A DNA stretch of 64,000 nt from JASHPR01 sp963833885 (GCA_963833885.1 CAWHZU010000005.1:102213-166212); one strand, 5' to 3'. Positions 25,371-33,556 are shown, counted from the stretch's first letter. The notes: generated from the letters alone by a model not told the origin. Numbers and translations are program-made.

Positions 25371-25726
25371 TCCGCAGCCTGAGGCACGCCGCTCCACCCT
25401 ATTATTTCGTCTCTTGCATAACGGATGCGATGATCTCGATGGACGGCTCCGCTATCGTCTGCGGTTACTCAACGAGCATCGCGAATACCACGACGATGGG
25501 ATTCGCCCAGTACTCGACGCGGACCGGGAAGATGAATCACGTCGTCGGCCTCGTCCATTTCAAGGGCAAGGCACCCCTCGGCATCTCCCTGTACTGGGTC
25601 AACTCGACGGGCAAGATCGCGATCGGGACCAGCGAGACGACCGGCGGAGGCCGCGTCGGCGTGATGAACGGCAATACGTTCACGCCATTGCCGGGGGTCA
25701 CGGGCATTGAAGCCATCGCCTGGTAA
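25343..25726 (+). CDS. Beta-propeller-like protein, C-terminal part (frameshifted)
   Basis: Continues the propeller with 'VIEQNFRDLVRSLRHA', 'DAMISMDGSAIVCGYST', 'GISLYWVNSTGKIAIGTSET' and a closing blade 'TPLPGVTGIEAIAW'. No start codon or ribosome site of its own; it belongs with the upstream part and gives a combined protein of about 427 residues. Confidence 0.7.
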   Translation, partial: VIEQNFRDLVRSLRHAAPPYYFVSCITDAMISMDGSAIVCGYSTSIANTTTMGFAQYSTRTGKMNHVVGLVHFKGKAPLGISLYWVNSTGKIAIGTSETTGGGRVGVMNGNTFTPLPGVTGIEAIAW

Positions 25727-26630
25727 TGCCTGGCGGGCGCTAAATCGGCGATAAGGAACCCGGCCGTCCCGCTGCGAGTAGAGGTACCATCGCGTCGACT
25801 TTAGATGATCTTCGAGAAGGTGATGACCGTCGTGCCGGACAGTAAGGCCTGACTTGGCACACAATCATGGGTTCGCGGCGGCCGGGTCCCGCTGACCTGC
25901 GAGTTTGCCGTTCGTGATTGCTGAAGTTGCACACTAAAGCGCTGGCCGTCGCGTGGTGGCCTGGCGCCATATGTGCGGAAGGTGAAGACGGCGTCGGGCG
26001 CGATGGCCGCGCAAGGTTGTGTACTTGTTGCCGGCATGTTTATCTGGTTACAGATCGATGATCAACGGCAACGTTCATTGTGCGACGGCTGGCGTTGAGA
26101 CCACCAACGCTTCTGAGGCCGTCTACGTGCTCATCGCCGTCAGCGTCTGGCCACGAGCAGTCGCCCGCCGCTTCCGCGGCTCGTCACAGAGCGTGACCAG
26201 CCGTGCTGCCCCCGGTTGCCGGGTTCGCGCCGAACGCCGAGTAGGCGCGTCTAATTCTTAAGCTGTCAGCATCGGCGGCCCCGCGCAGATCGCCCAGTTC
26301 GGCTCGTCGGCCATTCCCAGGGTGTTGGGTGCGTGGGCTGCTCGGTGACCCAGCGCGGTGGCTGCTGATTTCCTCGCGATTGCCTGCCGGGCATCTGGCG
26401 CGTCAGCCGCGCCGTTCGTGGCCACGTGGTCGGCTGCGCGGTGCACGAAGTTGCGGTCTCGGGTGACGTGGCGGGCAGTGTTACCACGCGGTGAGGAAGG
26501 CCGTGGGGTTGATCTAGCCGGGCAGGCTGGTGAAGGCGCCGGCGTCCCGCCGTCCTGAGCGGGCCGCTGCCAGCCCGCCAGCTCGTTGGGGGGCAGCTCC
26601 CCTTGCCGTCCTCTGGGACGCCATGCTATA
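25727..26630. other. About 900 bp without a supportable gene
   Basis: Open frames here (for example 26019-26261 plus, 25801-26037 minus, 26258 onward minus) lack family similarity and have irregular codon use; local GC is lower around 25.9-26.1 kb. It may be decayed mobile or coding DNA, but I recognise no transposase motif or terminal repeats. Confidence 0.5.
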
Positions 26631-26654
26631 AAGGCAAGCCTAGTGGCTAGCCTT
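26631..26654. promoter_or_regulatory. Probable TetR operator before hydrolase operon
   Basis: Arms AAGGCAAGCC and GGCTAGCCTT (9 of 10 paired) around TAGT, 20 bp before the hydrolase start and followed by TGGAGG. The TetR gene is the second gene of this operon, so autoregulation is likely. Confidence 0.65.
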
Positions 26655-26674
26655 AATAGCTTTCTGGAGGCGGC

Positions 26675-27511
26675 ATGACCGAGTTTCTCGACATCAAGGG
26701 CGGGCGGATTGCTTACGACGTGACCGGGGAGGGGCCGCTGATCGTGCTGTCGCACGGCATCGGGGACCGCCGGCAGGTCTTCCGGTTCCTGGCGCCGGAA
26801 CTGGTTCGGGCCGGGTTCCGGGTCGCGGCGGCGGACATGCGCGGGCACGGCGAGTCGAGCATGGGCGACTGGAAGTCGATCTCCCGCACCGACGTCGCCG
26901 GGGACCTGGCCGCGCTGATCAGGCACCTGGGCGGGCCGGCCGTCATCGTCGGGCAGTCCCTGTCGGGCGGGGCTGCCACCATCGCCGCCGCGACGGCGTC
27001 CGACCTGGTCAGCGGCATCGTCGAGATAGGCCCGTTCACACGGAAGGTGCAGTACAGCCTGAGCGGGATGGTCCGGATCCGGCGCTACCGCCGCGGCTCG
27101 CTGCTGATGATGGGCGTGATGATGCTGCACAGCCTGAAGGCGTGGATGGGCTACCTGGACGTGGCCTACCCGGAAAAGCCGGCCGACTACGCCGCCTACA
27201 TGGCGGCGCTGCGGGCCAAGCTGTCCGAGCCCGGCCGGATGGCCGAGTTCCTCAAGACGATGAAGACTTCCCCCGCCGACGCGGGCGATGCGCTGCCCCG
27301 CATCTCCTGCCCGGCCCTGGTCATCATGGGCGACGAGGACCCCGACTGGGCCGACCCCCGGGCCGAGGCCGAGGGAATCGTCGCCGAGATGCCCGCCAGG
27401 CTCGGCACCGTCGCGATGATCAAGGGCGCCGGGCACTACCCGCACGCACAGTGCCCCGATGAGGTCGCCGCGCTCACCACGAGCTTCCTCCGAGAGCGCG
27501 TCCTCGCCTGA
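26675..27511 (+). CDS. Alpha/beta hydrolase
   Basis: 278 residues with GGAGG upstream. 'VLSHGIGDRRQVFRFLAPEL' (oxyanion HG), 'ADMRGHGESS', nucleophile 'VIVGQSLSGGAATIAA' (GQSLSG), acid 'MGDEDPDWADPRAEAE' and His 'KGAGHYPHAQCPDEVA'. Complete triad; typical TetR-linked esterase or epoxide-hydrolase-like enzyme. Immediately after its TGA the same frame encodes a second, divergent copy of the C-terminus. Confidence 0.92.
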   Translation: MTEFLDIKGGRIAYDVTGEGPLIVLSHGIGDRRQVFRFLAPELVRAGFRVAAADMRGHGESSMGDWKSISRTDVAGDLAALIRHLGGPAVIVGQSLSGGAATIAAATASDLVSGIVEIGPFTRKVQYSLSGMVRIRRYRRGSLLMMGVMMLHSLKAWMGYLDVAYPEKPADYAAYMAALRAKLSEPGRMAEFLKTMKTSPADAGDALPRISCPALVIMGDEDPDWADPRAEAEGIVAEMPARLGTVAMIKGAGHYPHAQCPDEVAALTTSFLRERVLA

Positions 27512-27607
27512 ACGGTGCCCACCGGGCACTACCCGCACGACCAGTTCCCCGACAAGGTGGCTTCGTTCATGCTCGCCTTCCTCCAGTCAGACGCCGCCCG
27601 TGCCTAG
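27512..27607 (+). pseudogene. C-terminal remnant of a second alpha/beta hydrolase
   Basis: In frame after the hydrolase stop: 'GHYPHDQFPDKVASFMLAFL' and a stop at 27605-27607 overlapping the TetR start. It parallels 'GHYPHAQCPDEVAALTTSFL' of the intact enzyme but differs at many bases, so it is the tail of an old paralogue, not a recent duplication. This tail probably marks the ancestral hydrolase-TetR junction. Confidence 0.65.
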
Positions 27608-28196
27608 GGCCGGGCTGAACACCGACCGGGTGGTGGCCGCGGCGGCGGAGCTGGCCGACGAGGTGGGGCCGGACCAGCTCACCCTGGCAGCCCTCGCCGC
27701 CCGCCTCGGGGTGCGCCAGCCGTCGTTGTACAAGCACGTCGCCAGCCTCGACTCCCTCCAGCAGCTCATCGCCAAGCGGGGAAAGGCCGAGATCGCCGAC
27801 GTGCTGGGCCGGGCCGCCATCGGCCTGGCTCGCGACGATGCCCTGGTCGCGATCGCTCACGCCTGGCGCGCCTGGGCGCTGGACCACCCGGGCCGCTACC
27901 AGATCGCCCAGCGCGCTCCGGCGCCCGGCGACGCCGACCACCAAGCGGTCGCCGACCGGACAGTCCAGGTGATCGCGGCGGTCATGGCCGGCTATGGCCT
28001 CGACGGTGACGACGCCATCGACGCCATCCGGGCCTTCCGGTCCGCCCTGCACGGATTCGTCTCGCTGGAGGCCAACGGCGGCTTCGGCATGCCTTTCAGC
28101 GTCGATCGCAGCTTCGACCGCCTCGTCCACGCCCTGGTGGCGGCCATGTCGAGCTGGAGCGCCGTGTCCGATCCCGACCGTGAGGTGCCGGCCTGA
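27600..28196 (+). CDS. TetR family transcriptional regulator (WHG-domain type)
   Basis: From GTG 27600, 198 residues. HTH 'AAAELADEVGPDQLTLAALA' and 'ARLGVRQPSLYKHVASLDSL', C-terminal 'AWRAWALDHPGRYQIAQRAP' and 'AFRSALHGFVSLEANGGFG', the WHG-type ligand domain. Longer readings enter the upstream remnant. Part of the hydrolase-TetR-DUF4260 operon; overlaps the next gene by one base (TGATG). Confidence 0.92.
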   Translation: MPRAGLNTDRVVAAAAELADEVGPDQLTLAALAARLGVRQPSLYKHVASLDSLQQLIAKRGKAEIADVLGRAAIGLARDDALVAIAHAWRAWALDHPGRYQIAQRAPAPGDADHQAVADRTVQVIAAVMAGYGLDGDDAIDAIRAFRSALHGFVSLEANGGFGMPFSVDRSFDRLVHALVAAMSSWSAVSDPDREVPA

Positions 28197-28615
28197 TGAC
28201 TGCGTCACACCTGGCGGGAAGGACAGTCGCCTCAGCCGAGGGTGTTGTCGTCGGCGCGCCCCGCCGGTGGCTCAGCCTTGAAGGCCTCGTCCTCCTGACC
28301 GGCACGCTGATCGCCTACGGCGCCCTCGGCCAGCCTTGGTGGATCGTGCCAGCGGGAATCCTCGTCCCCGACATCGCCATGGCCGGCTACCTGGCCGGAA
28401 CCCGCCCCGGCGCCCGCCTGTACAACCTCGCGCACGCCACCCTCTTGCCCGCCGTCATGCTCGGCGCCGGCTACTGGCAAGCCGACCGCCTGGCGGAGGC
28501 CCTCGCACTGGTCTGGCTGGCCCACATCGGCCTGGACCGGCTGCTCGGCATGGGCCTGAAGTACAGCGACCGCTTCACCCATACCCACCTCGGCGACCGC
28601 CAGGACGCCGGGTAG
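28196..28615 (+). CDS. DUF4260 family membrane protein
   Basis: 139 residues with about four transmembrane helices. 'IVPAGILVPDIAMAGYLAGT' and 'RPGARLYNLAHATLLPAVML' then 'LVWLAHIGLDRLLGMGLKYS' are the conserved signature of DUF4260 (His- and Asp-containing helices, 'GLKY' near the end). Function unknown in the family. Third gene of the hydrolase/TetR operon; probably a membrane response element. Confidence 0.9.
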   Translation: MTASHLAGRTVASAEGVVVGAPRRWLSLEGLVLLTGTLIAYGALGQPWWIVPAGILVPDIAMAGYLAGTRPGARLYNLAHATLLPAVMLGAGYWQADRLAEALALVWLAHIGLDRLLGMGLKYSDRFTHTHLGDRQDAG

Positions 28616-28651
28616 CCAGGCCGCGACCGGGAGACTGGGAGGCTGAGCCCT

Positions 28652-29161
28652 GTGCAGGAGGTAATCGCCTGGGCCACGTTCGCCGGGGCGTGGCTGCTGG
28701 TAGCCGGGCCGCTCTACCAGGGCTCGGCCGAGCTCGCCGAGCTGGATTTCGACCGCGAGGGAATCCAGGGCACGGCAGCAGCCGTCCAGGCAGCGCAGAC
28801 CCGGCCGTCGGCGTGGTGGTGGTTGCTGCCGCCGGTCATGTACGTGCTGCACCGCCGCTGGTACAAGGCGCTGCGGCAGGCCATGCTGGCACAGCTCACC
28901 CGGACCCAGCGCGAGCAGATGACCCGCTTCCAGAGCAAGTCCACCGGCTGGTTCACCGTGGCGGCCGGCGCCACCCTGCTCGCCACGGGAGAGACCTGGC
29001 AGATCATCCAGCATTACCGCTGGCCCGTCTGGGCGTTCTGGCTGCTGGCCGCGGTAATGCTGGCCGCCGCCGTCCTCACCACAACTGTCCTGATGATCGG
29101 CGAGGCACACATGCGCCACCTCGGCGGCACCGAACCGGCGCCCGCCGCCGAGCAGCGCTAG
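28652..29161 (+). CDS. Membrane protein of unknown function
   Basis: 169 residues from GTG 28652, preceded by GGGAGGCTG. Hydrophobic helices at about 5-22, 50-66, 107-125 and 130-150, with a basic loop 'LHRRWYKALRQAMLAQLTR' between the second and third. No family recognised. Follows the DUF4260 gene by 36 bp and may be in the same transcript. Confidence 0.7.
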   Translation: MQEVIAWATFAGAWLLVAGPLYQGSAELAELDFDREGIQGTAAAVQAAQTRPSAWWWLLPPVMYVLHRRWYKALRQAMLAQLTRTQREQMTRFQSKSTGWFTVAAGATLLATGETWQIIQHYRWPVWAFWLLAAVMLAAAVLTTTVLMIGEAHMRHLGGTEPAPAAEQR

Positions 29162-29435
29162 GCCCGGGCATCGCGCCAGCACTCGGGCCAAGGGCCGCTA
29201 GCTCGGCGGCCGCCTCGACCGCCGCGTTGAGCGCGCCGGGCCGTGCAATCGCCACCCGCGCCACCGGGTCGATGGCGTCCTGGCGAGCACCGAACTCGTG
29301 ACCGATCAGCTTCGATAGCGGGATGCCAACAGTCTCGGCGTCGGTGTCCAGCAGGAAGACCAGCCGGTCCAGGCCCGCCTGGGTGGCCGTGTCGAACTCC
29401 AGCTCGGTACGCGACACCTCGGGCATGTCCCGCAC
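29076..29435 (-). pseudogene. DUF4062-like fragment
   Basis: 'SRTELEFDTATQAGLDRLVF' and 'LLDTDAETVG' then 'GARQDAIDPVARVAIARPGA' resemble the end of DUF4062 (a TIR-like N-terminal module: 'S.TE.Ef..A...g.prL.Fll'). The beginning of that domain is missing upstream and nothing recognisable follows before it runs antisense into the neighbouring gene. Interpreted as a truncated relic. Confidence 0.5.
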
Positions 29436-29508
29436 CGGCAGTAAGGCCGCCCGCTTGTAGGATCGCCCGGCATATCCTCAATTGCCGCCGGTGGGTTACG
29501 TTCGATGC

Positions 29509-30660
29509 GTGAGCCGAATCGGACATCTCGCCCGCACGTACTGGTTCGACCTGCTCATCGCGCTGCTGGCGATCGTGGCGATGCTTAACGTGGTGCTCGG
29601 ACGCGGCTCGTCCGGAGCTCCGACAACGACGCTGTGGTTCTGCCTTCCCGCGCTCGCGATCCTGGTGCTACCCCTGTTCGCGCGGCGATGGTTTCCGTTT
29701 GCCGGACCGGCGGCGTACTGGCTTTTGGCCGCGGGAATCTCGTTCGTCGACCCGCTGCTGATCCCGTACCCCGAGTCCCTCTTCCTGATGGGGCTGGCGG
29801 CCGCATTCCTGCTCGGGAACCTTCGGGACGTCCGGCGGGCTGGCCTCGGACTGGCGATCGTGGTCGGCGCTGCGGCGACCCTCGTCTACAACATCCCCGG
29901 GCGCTCGGTCAACGAGCTCGTCTTCATTCCCGTCGACTTCGCCGTCGCCTGGGTTGCAGGCCTTGCCGTCCGCGCGCGGGCCGAGCAGGCCGAGGTGGCG
30001 GAGTCACGTGCGACACAGGCCGAGCACGCCGTGTTCGAGGAGCGCGTGCGGATCGCGCGGGACCTGCATGACGTCGTCGCCCACCACGTGAGCATGATGG
30101 GCGTCCAGGCCGGCGCTGCCCGCGTCGTGATCGACCGTGACCGCATCAAGGCCAAGGAGTCGTTGACCGCGATCGAGGTCTCGAGCCGACAGGCGGTGGG
30201 GGAGCTGCACCGCCTGCTCGGATTCCTGCGGCAGGCCGGCGACCAGGACGATCTGGCTCCGCGCCCTGGCCTGAGCCAGCTTCCGCGGCTGGCGGCGAGC
30301 ATGAGTGAGTCCGAGCTCGCTGTCGCGGTCAGCATCGAAGGGGAGGAACGCTCGTTGCCGCCGATGATCGGCGTGTCGGCGTACCGCATCGTGCAGGAAG
30401 CGCTGACTAACACCCTCAAGCACGCGGCGGCGTCGCGCGCCGACGTGCGCGTGCGGTACTGGCCCGACGAGCTCGAGGTCGAGATCATCGACGACGGCCG
30501 CGGCGCGACGGCGCTATCAGGGACGAGCCCGGGCGGCCTGGGGTTGATCGGCATGCGCGAGCGTGCCGCCCTGCACGGCGGCCAACTCACGGCGGGGCCG
30601 GCATCCGGCGGCGGGTTCGCCGTGCGCGTCAAGCTGCCCACCTCGGACGGTGCGCTGTGA
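29509..30660 (+). CDS. Sensor histidine kinase, DesK/NarX (HisKA_3) family
   Basis: From GTG 29509, 383 residues. Four to five N-terminal helices with short loops (residues 10-150) sense membrane or ligand signals. HisKA_3 box 'RVRIARDLHDVVAHHVSMMG' with phospho-acceptor His near 187, N-box 'IVQEALTNTLKHAAAS', G-boxes 'EIIDDGRG' and 'GGLGLIGMRERAALHGG'. Coupled to its response regulator by a GTGA overlap. Members of this type often switch on ABC exporters placed directly downstream, and ABC remnants are indeed present here. Confidence 0.94.
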   Translation: MSRIGHLARTYWFDLLIALLAIVAMLNVVLGRGSSGAPTTTLWFCLPALAILVLPLFARRWFPFAGPAAYWLLAAGISFVDPLLIPYPESLFLMGLAAAFLLGNLRDVRRAGLGLAIVVGAAATLVYNIPGRSVNELVFIPVDFAVAWVAGLAVRARAEQAEVAESRATQAEHAVFEERVRIARDLHDVVAHHVSMMGVQAGAARVVIDRDRIKAKESLTAIEVSSRQAVGELHRLLGFLRQAGDQDDLAPRPGLSQLPRLAASMSESELAVAVSIEGEERSLPPMIGVSAYRIVQEALTNTLKHAAASRADVRVRYWPDELEVEIIDDGRGATALSGTSPGGLGLIGMRERAALHGGQLTAGPASGGGFAVRVKLPTSDGAL

Positions 30661-31316
30661 GCATCCGTGTGCTGCTGGCCGATGACCAGGCGATGGTTCG
30701 CGCCGGCTTCCGGATGATCCTTGAGTCCGATCCCGAGATCGAGGTTGTCGGCGAGGCGGCGAACGGCGAGCAGGCCACGGCCAGCACCCGGCGCCTGCGG
30801 CCCGACATCGTGATGATGGACATCCAGATGCCCGACGGTGACGGGCTGGAGGCCACGCGGCGGATTACCGAAGACGGCGAGCTGCACAGTCGTGTGGTGA
30901 TCCTCACCACGTTCGAGCGTGACGAGTACGTGTTCGAGGCCCTGCGGTCGGGCGCCAGCGGCTTCCTGCTCAAGAACGCCCCACCCGAGGAGCTCCTGCA
31001 CGCGGTGCACGTCGTGACTGCCGGCGAGGCTCTGCTCGCCCCGTCGGTCACGCGGCGCATCATCGAGCAGTTCGCACGCCGGCCGGTCAGGCCGGAGCTC
31101 GGCACGCGGCTGGACGCCTTGACACAGCGCGAGCGCGAGGTGCTGACGATGCTGGCGTGCGGTAAGAGCAACGCCGAGCTGGCCGCCGAGCTGTTCGTCA
31201 CCGAGGGCACGATCAAGACCCACGTCTCCAGCCTGCTCGCGAAGCTCGGGCTCCGTGACCGAGTTCAGGCCGTCGTCCTCGCGTACGAGAGCGGGCTGGT
31301 CACGCCCGGCGCGTAG
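30657..31316 (+). CDS. NarL-family response regulator, copy 1
   Basis: 219 residues. Receiver domain with acidic pocket 'LLADDQ' and phospho-acceptor Asp55 in 'RPDIVMMDIQMPDGDG', switch Thr in 'VVILTTFERDEYVF', Lys in 'GFLLKNAPPEELL'. C-terminal LuxR HTH 'LTQREREVLTMLACGKSNAE' then 'LAAELFVTEGTIKTHVSSLL'. Overlaps the kinase gene (GTGA) and is its natural partner. Differs from copy 2 by Val92 instead of Met92. Confidence 0.95.
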   Translation: MSIRVLLADDQAMVRAGFRMILESDPEIEVVGEAANGEQATASTRRLRPDIVMMDIQMPDGDGLEATRRITEDGELHSRVVILTTFERDEYVFEALRSGASGFLLKNAPPEELLHAVHVVTAGEALLAPSVTRRIIEQFARRPVRPELGTRLDALTQREREVLTMLACGKSNAELAAELFVTEGTIKTHVSSLLAKLGLRDRVQAVVLAYESGLVTPGA

Positions 31317-31317
31317 A

Positions 31318-31345
31318 CGCGCCTCTGTCCTTCGACAGAGGCGCG
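31318..31345. terminator. Hairpin after response regulator copy 1
   Basis: Perfect 12-bp arms CGCGCCTCTGTC and GACAGAGGCGCG around CTTC, starting two bases after the regulator stop codon. The same hairpin is repeated after copy 2. Confidence 0.75.
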
Positions 31346-31482
31346 AGCGGCAAAGATCTGCGCTGAGGAGGAGCGCAGACGCGCCCTGCGGGCGATGACA
31401 GGCGCAGGCGGCGATCCCAGACTGATTCCCCAGGCAACTTGCACCGACCTGAGGAAGCAGTGATGACCGCACCACACGCCGT

Positions 31483-31689
31483 ATCGGACTTGGCATCGGC
31501 CTGGCGATCGCCGCCACTGCGCTGCTACCACTCAGCCAGGCGCTCAACGGCGGCCTCCCATACATACCCGCGAGACCATTCGCCGCGATCCTCGGCAGCT
31601 CAGCGCTCCTGGCGCTTTTGGCCCTTGCGCTGCCAGCCAGACGAGCGCTCCGCGCCCGGCCCGTTGAGGCGATCGGGGCGCGAGAGTAG
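31483..31689 (+). pseudogene. FtsX-type ABC permease, C-terminal remnant
   Basis: The last 68 codons of a permease: hydrophobic 'IGLGIGLAIAATALLPLSQA', 'PYIPARPFAAILGSSALLAL' and the cytoplasmic end 'RRALRARPVEAIGARE'. The repeat endpoint at 31483 cuts it off from any beginning. The in-frame ATG at 31463 reads a different frame and gives no family protein. It shows that an FtsX-type exporter once followed this two-component system. Confidence 0.75.
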
Positions 31690-32203
31690 ATCAGGACTTC
31701 TGGACCGCCCCCGATCGGCGGACGCTGATTTTTGAGGGCTCGCGTCGATCTCCAGCCCTTCTGCTGCAGCGCCCTGGAGGCGGGAGTTGCGACACGATGA
31801 GCTCCGGCGCTTTCGCCCTCGTCGGAGCCAAAGCAGGACTCACACATGACGCCGGCCGCACGTCATTCTCGCCAGATCCGTTCAGCGCTGCCTGTCTGAA
31901 CGCGTGCCGCCTCGAATTTGCGCTTGACCGCCGCGATCGCGACCGGCAGCGTCAAGCCCGAACGCGCGGCTCCTCACCGGACGCGCGTCATCGGCCCGAC
32001 GAGCAGCACTTTGGAGTCCCGCCTCCTACCCAGGTAGGAGCCCGGAATCGTCGCCTCGTATGAGCCCGAATCCAGCCTGCCGACGATGCCGATCCCACCG
32101 TCGCACGCAAAGGTTCGTGGCATCGAATCGACTCGGAAAGGACCGCTCATGCAAGCCCCAGCCACCCGACCACTCACCCACCTTTGAACCGGAGACAGGA
32201 GCC
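31690..32203. other. Spacer between the two regulator copies
   Basis: About 510 bp without a recognisable gene. It contains a near-perfect palindrome CTCCTACC-CA-GGTAGGAG at 32023-32040 (operator-like) and a short frame MQAPATRPLTHL at 32149-32187 with GGAAAGGA upstream, 16 bp before the next small gene. Confidence 0.5.
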
Positions 32204-32425
32204 ATGACTCCAGTGACGCTTCAGACGCGCGAGCTCGCCGCCCGCGAGAACGACGGCATCCACGTCCTGCTGCTCTGGCACCCCCGCCAGGACGCAGTGA
32301 CCGTCTCGGTCGACGACACGCGGGGCGGCCACCGCTTCGACCTTGCCGTCGCCCGCGACCGCGCGCTAGAGGCCTTCTATCACCCATTCGCCTACGCCGC
32401 TGCCACCTCGGACGGTGCGCTGTGA
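32204..32425 (+). CDS. Small conserved actinobacterial protein with C-terminus replaced by the repeat
   Basis: 73 residues, CAGGAG upstream of the ATG. 'TRELAARENDGIHVLLLWHP', 'AVTVSVDDTRGGHRFDLAVA' and 'ALEAFYHPFAYAA' form the pattern of a small beta-rich actinobacterial family of unknown function. The last seven codons (ATSDGAL) are not its own: they come from the kinase 3' end carried by repeat copy 2, so the gene marks the recombination junction at 32403. It overlaps regulator copy 2 by GTGA. Confidence 0.8.
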   Translation: MTPVTLQTRELAARENDGIHVLLLWHPRQDAVTVSVDDTRGGHRFDLAVARDRALEAFYHPFAYAAATSDGAL

Positions 32426-33081
32426 GCATCCGTGTGCTGCTGGCCGATGACCAGGCGATGGTTCGCGCCGGCTTCCGGATGATCCTCGAGTCCGATCCCG
32501 AGATCGAGGTTGTCGGCGAGGCGGCGAACGGCGAGCAGGCCACGGCCAGCACCCGGCGCCTGCGGCCCGACATCGTGATGATGGACATCCAGATGCCCGA
32601 CGGTGACGGGCTGGAGGCCACGCGGCGGATTACCGAAGACGGCGAGCTGCACAGTCGTGTGGTGATCCTCACCACGTTCGAGCGTGACGAGTACATGTTC
32701 GAGGCCCTGCGGTCGGGCGCCAGCGGCTTCCTGCTCAAGAACGCCCCACCCGAGGAGCTCCTGCACGCGGTGCACGTCGTGACTGCCGGCGAGGCTCTGC
32801 TCGCCCCGTCGGTCACGCGGCGCATCATCGAGCAGTTCGCACGCCGGCCGGTCAGGCCGGAGCTCGGCACGCGGCTGGACGCCTTGACACAGCGCGAGCG
32901 CGAGGTGCTGACGATGCTGGCGTGCGGTAAGAGCAACGCCGAGCTGGCCGCCGAGCTGTTCGTCACCGAGGGCACGATCAAGACCCACGTCTCCAGCCTG
33001 CTCGCGAAGCTCGGGCTCCGTGACCGAGTTCAGGCCGTCGTCCTCGCGTACGAGAGCGGGCTGGTCACGCCCGGCGCGTAG
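32422..33081 (+). CDS. NarL-family response regulator, copy 2
   Basis: 219 residues identical to copy 1 except Met92 for Val92. All receiver and HTH residues are kept, so it should be functional and able to accept phosphate from the single kinase. It now sits behind a different promoter context (the small gene at 32204), so its expression may be uncoupled from the kinase. Confidence 0.95.
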   Translation: MSIRVLLADDQAMVRAGFRMILESDPEIEVVGEAANGEQATASTRRLRPDIVMMDIQMPDGDGLEATRRITEDGELHSRVVILTTFERDEYMFEALRSGASGFLLKNAPPEELLHAVHVVTAGEALLAPSVTRRIIEQFARRPVRPELGTRLDALTQREREVLTMLACGKSNAELAAELFVTEGTIKTHVSSLLAKLGLRDRVQAVVLAYESGLVTPGA

Positions 33082-33082
33082 A

Positions 33083-33110
33083 CGCGCCTCTGTCCTTCGA
33101 CAGAGGCGCG
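33083..33110. terminator. Hairpin after response regulator copy 2
   Basis: Same 12-bp arms and CTTC loop as the hairpin at 31318-31345. Confidence 0.72.
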
Positions 33111-33226
33111 AGCGGCAAAGATCTGCGCTGAGGAGGAGCGCAGACGCGCCCTGCGGGCGATGACAGGCGCAGGCGGCGATCCCAGACTGATCCCCAGGCA
33201 ACTTGCACCGACCTGAGGAAGCAGTG

Positions 33227-33556
33227 ATGACCGCACCACACGCCGTACTGAAGAAGTTCCCCCCGCTCGGAAAGCCGAAGAGCCCGGGCCTAGCCGCCGT
33301 CGAGATCCGCGATCTCTCCAAGCACTTCGGCCCCGCGACCACGGTCCGCGCACAGGACCCGGTCCGGTTGACCGGCGCACTCGAGCGTCGCGGTCACCGC
33401 GTCGACCGCGACGGTGACGTGCTGAACGTCCTCGGCGCCACCCCAGAAGAGGTCGGCGAAATCGCCGGCCACGAGCAGCTGGCCGTGCTCGGCCTGGCCC
33501 CCCGAACGCGCTCCCTCGAAGAAGCGTTCATCGCCCTCACTGGCGTGCAGTCATGA
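33227..33556 (+). pseudogene. ABC transporter ATPase (DrrA type) with its catalytic core deleted
   Basis: 109-residue frame. After seven repeat-derived codons and a basic linker it shows a DrrA-like beginning 'AAVEIRDLSKHFG' and then jumps to a DrrA-like end 'VRAQDPVRLTGALERRGHRV', 'VLNVLGATPEEVGEIAG' and 'RTRSLEEAFIALTGVQS'. Walker A, signature and Walker B are all missing, about 200 residues. It cannot hydrolyse ATP. The stop overlaps the next start as ATGA, the normal spacing to an ABC-2 permease. Confidence 0.75.

Larger units (their letters stand above)
30638..31483 (+). repeat. 846-bp direct repeat, copy 1 (response regulator)
   Basis: Runs from CCACCTCGGACGG in the kinase 3' end through the whole regulator, its terminator hairpin and the first seven codons (MTAPHAV) of the next reading frame. 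Copy 2 is at 32403-33247; I count two substitutions and one single-base deletion between them. Confidence 0.93.
32403..33247 (+). repeat. 845-bp direct repeat, copy 2 (response regulator)
   Basis: Second copy, offset 1765 bp from copy 1. One base is missing near 33191 (GATCCCC versus GATTCCCC). Flanks differ on both sides: a small beta-rich protein upstream and a chimeric ABC ATPase fragment downstream. Confidence 0.93.

Noticed and set aside
26258..27538. 426-codon minus-strand frame over the hydrolase
   Set aside because: Shadow of the plus-strand hydrolase; the 26.26-26.6 kb tail beyond it has no recognisable domain.
29886..31847. 653-codon open frame on the minus strand
   Set aside because: Antisense to the kinase and response regulator. 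High GC opens long false frames; the composition is Arg/Ala/Ser-rich without domains, and the sense genes are clear.
32023..32040. Palindrome CTCCTACC-CA-GGTAGGAG as a terminator
   Set aside because: A two-base centre cannot form a hairpin loop with all pairs; if functional it is an operator, but no adjacent regulator points to it.
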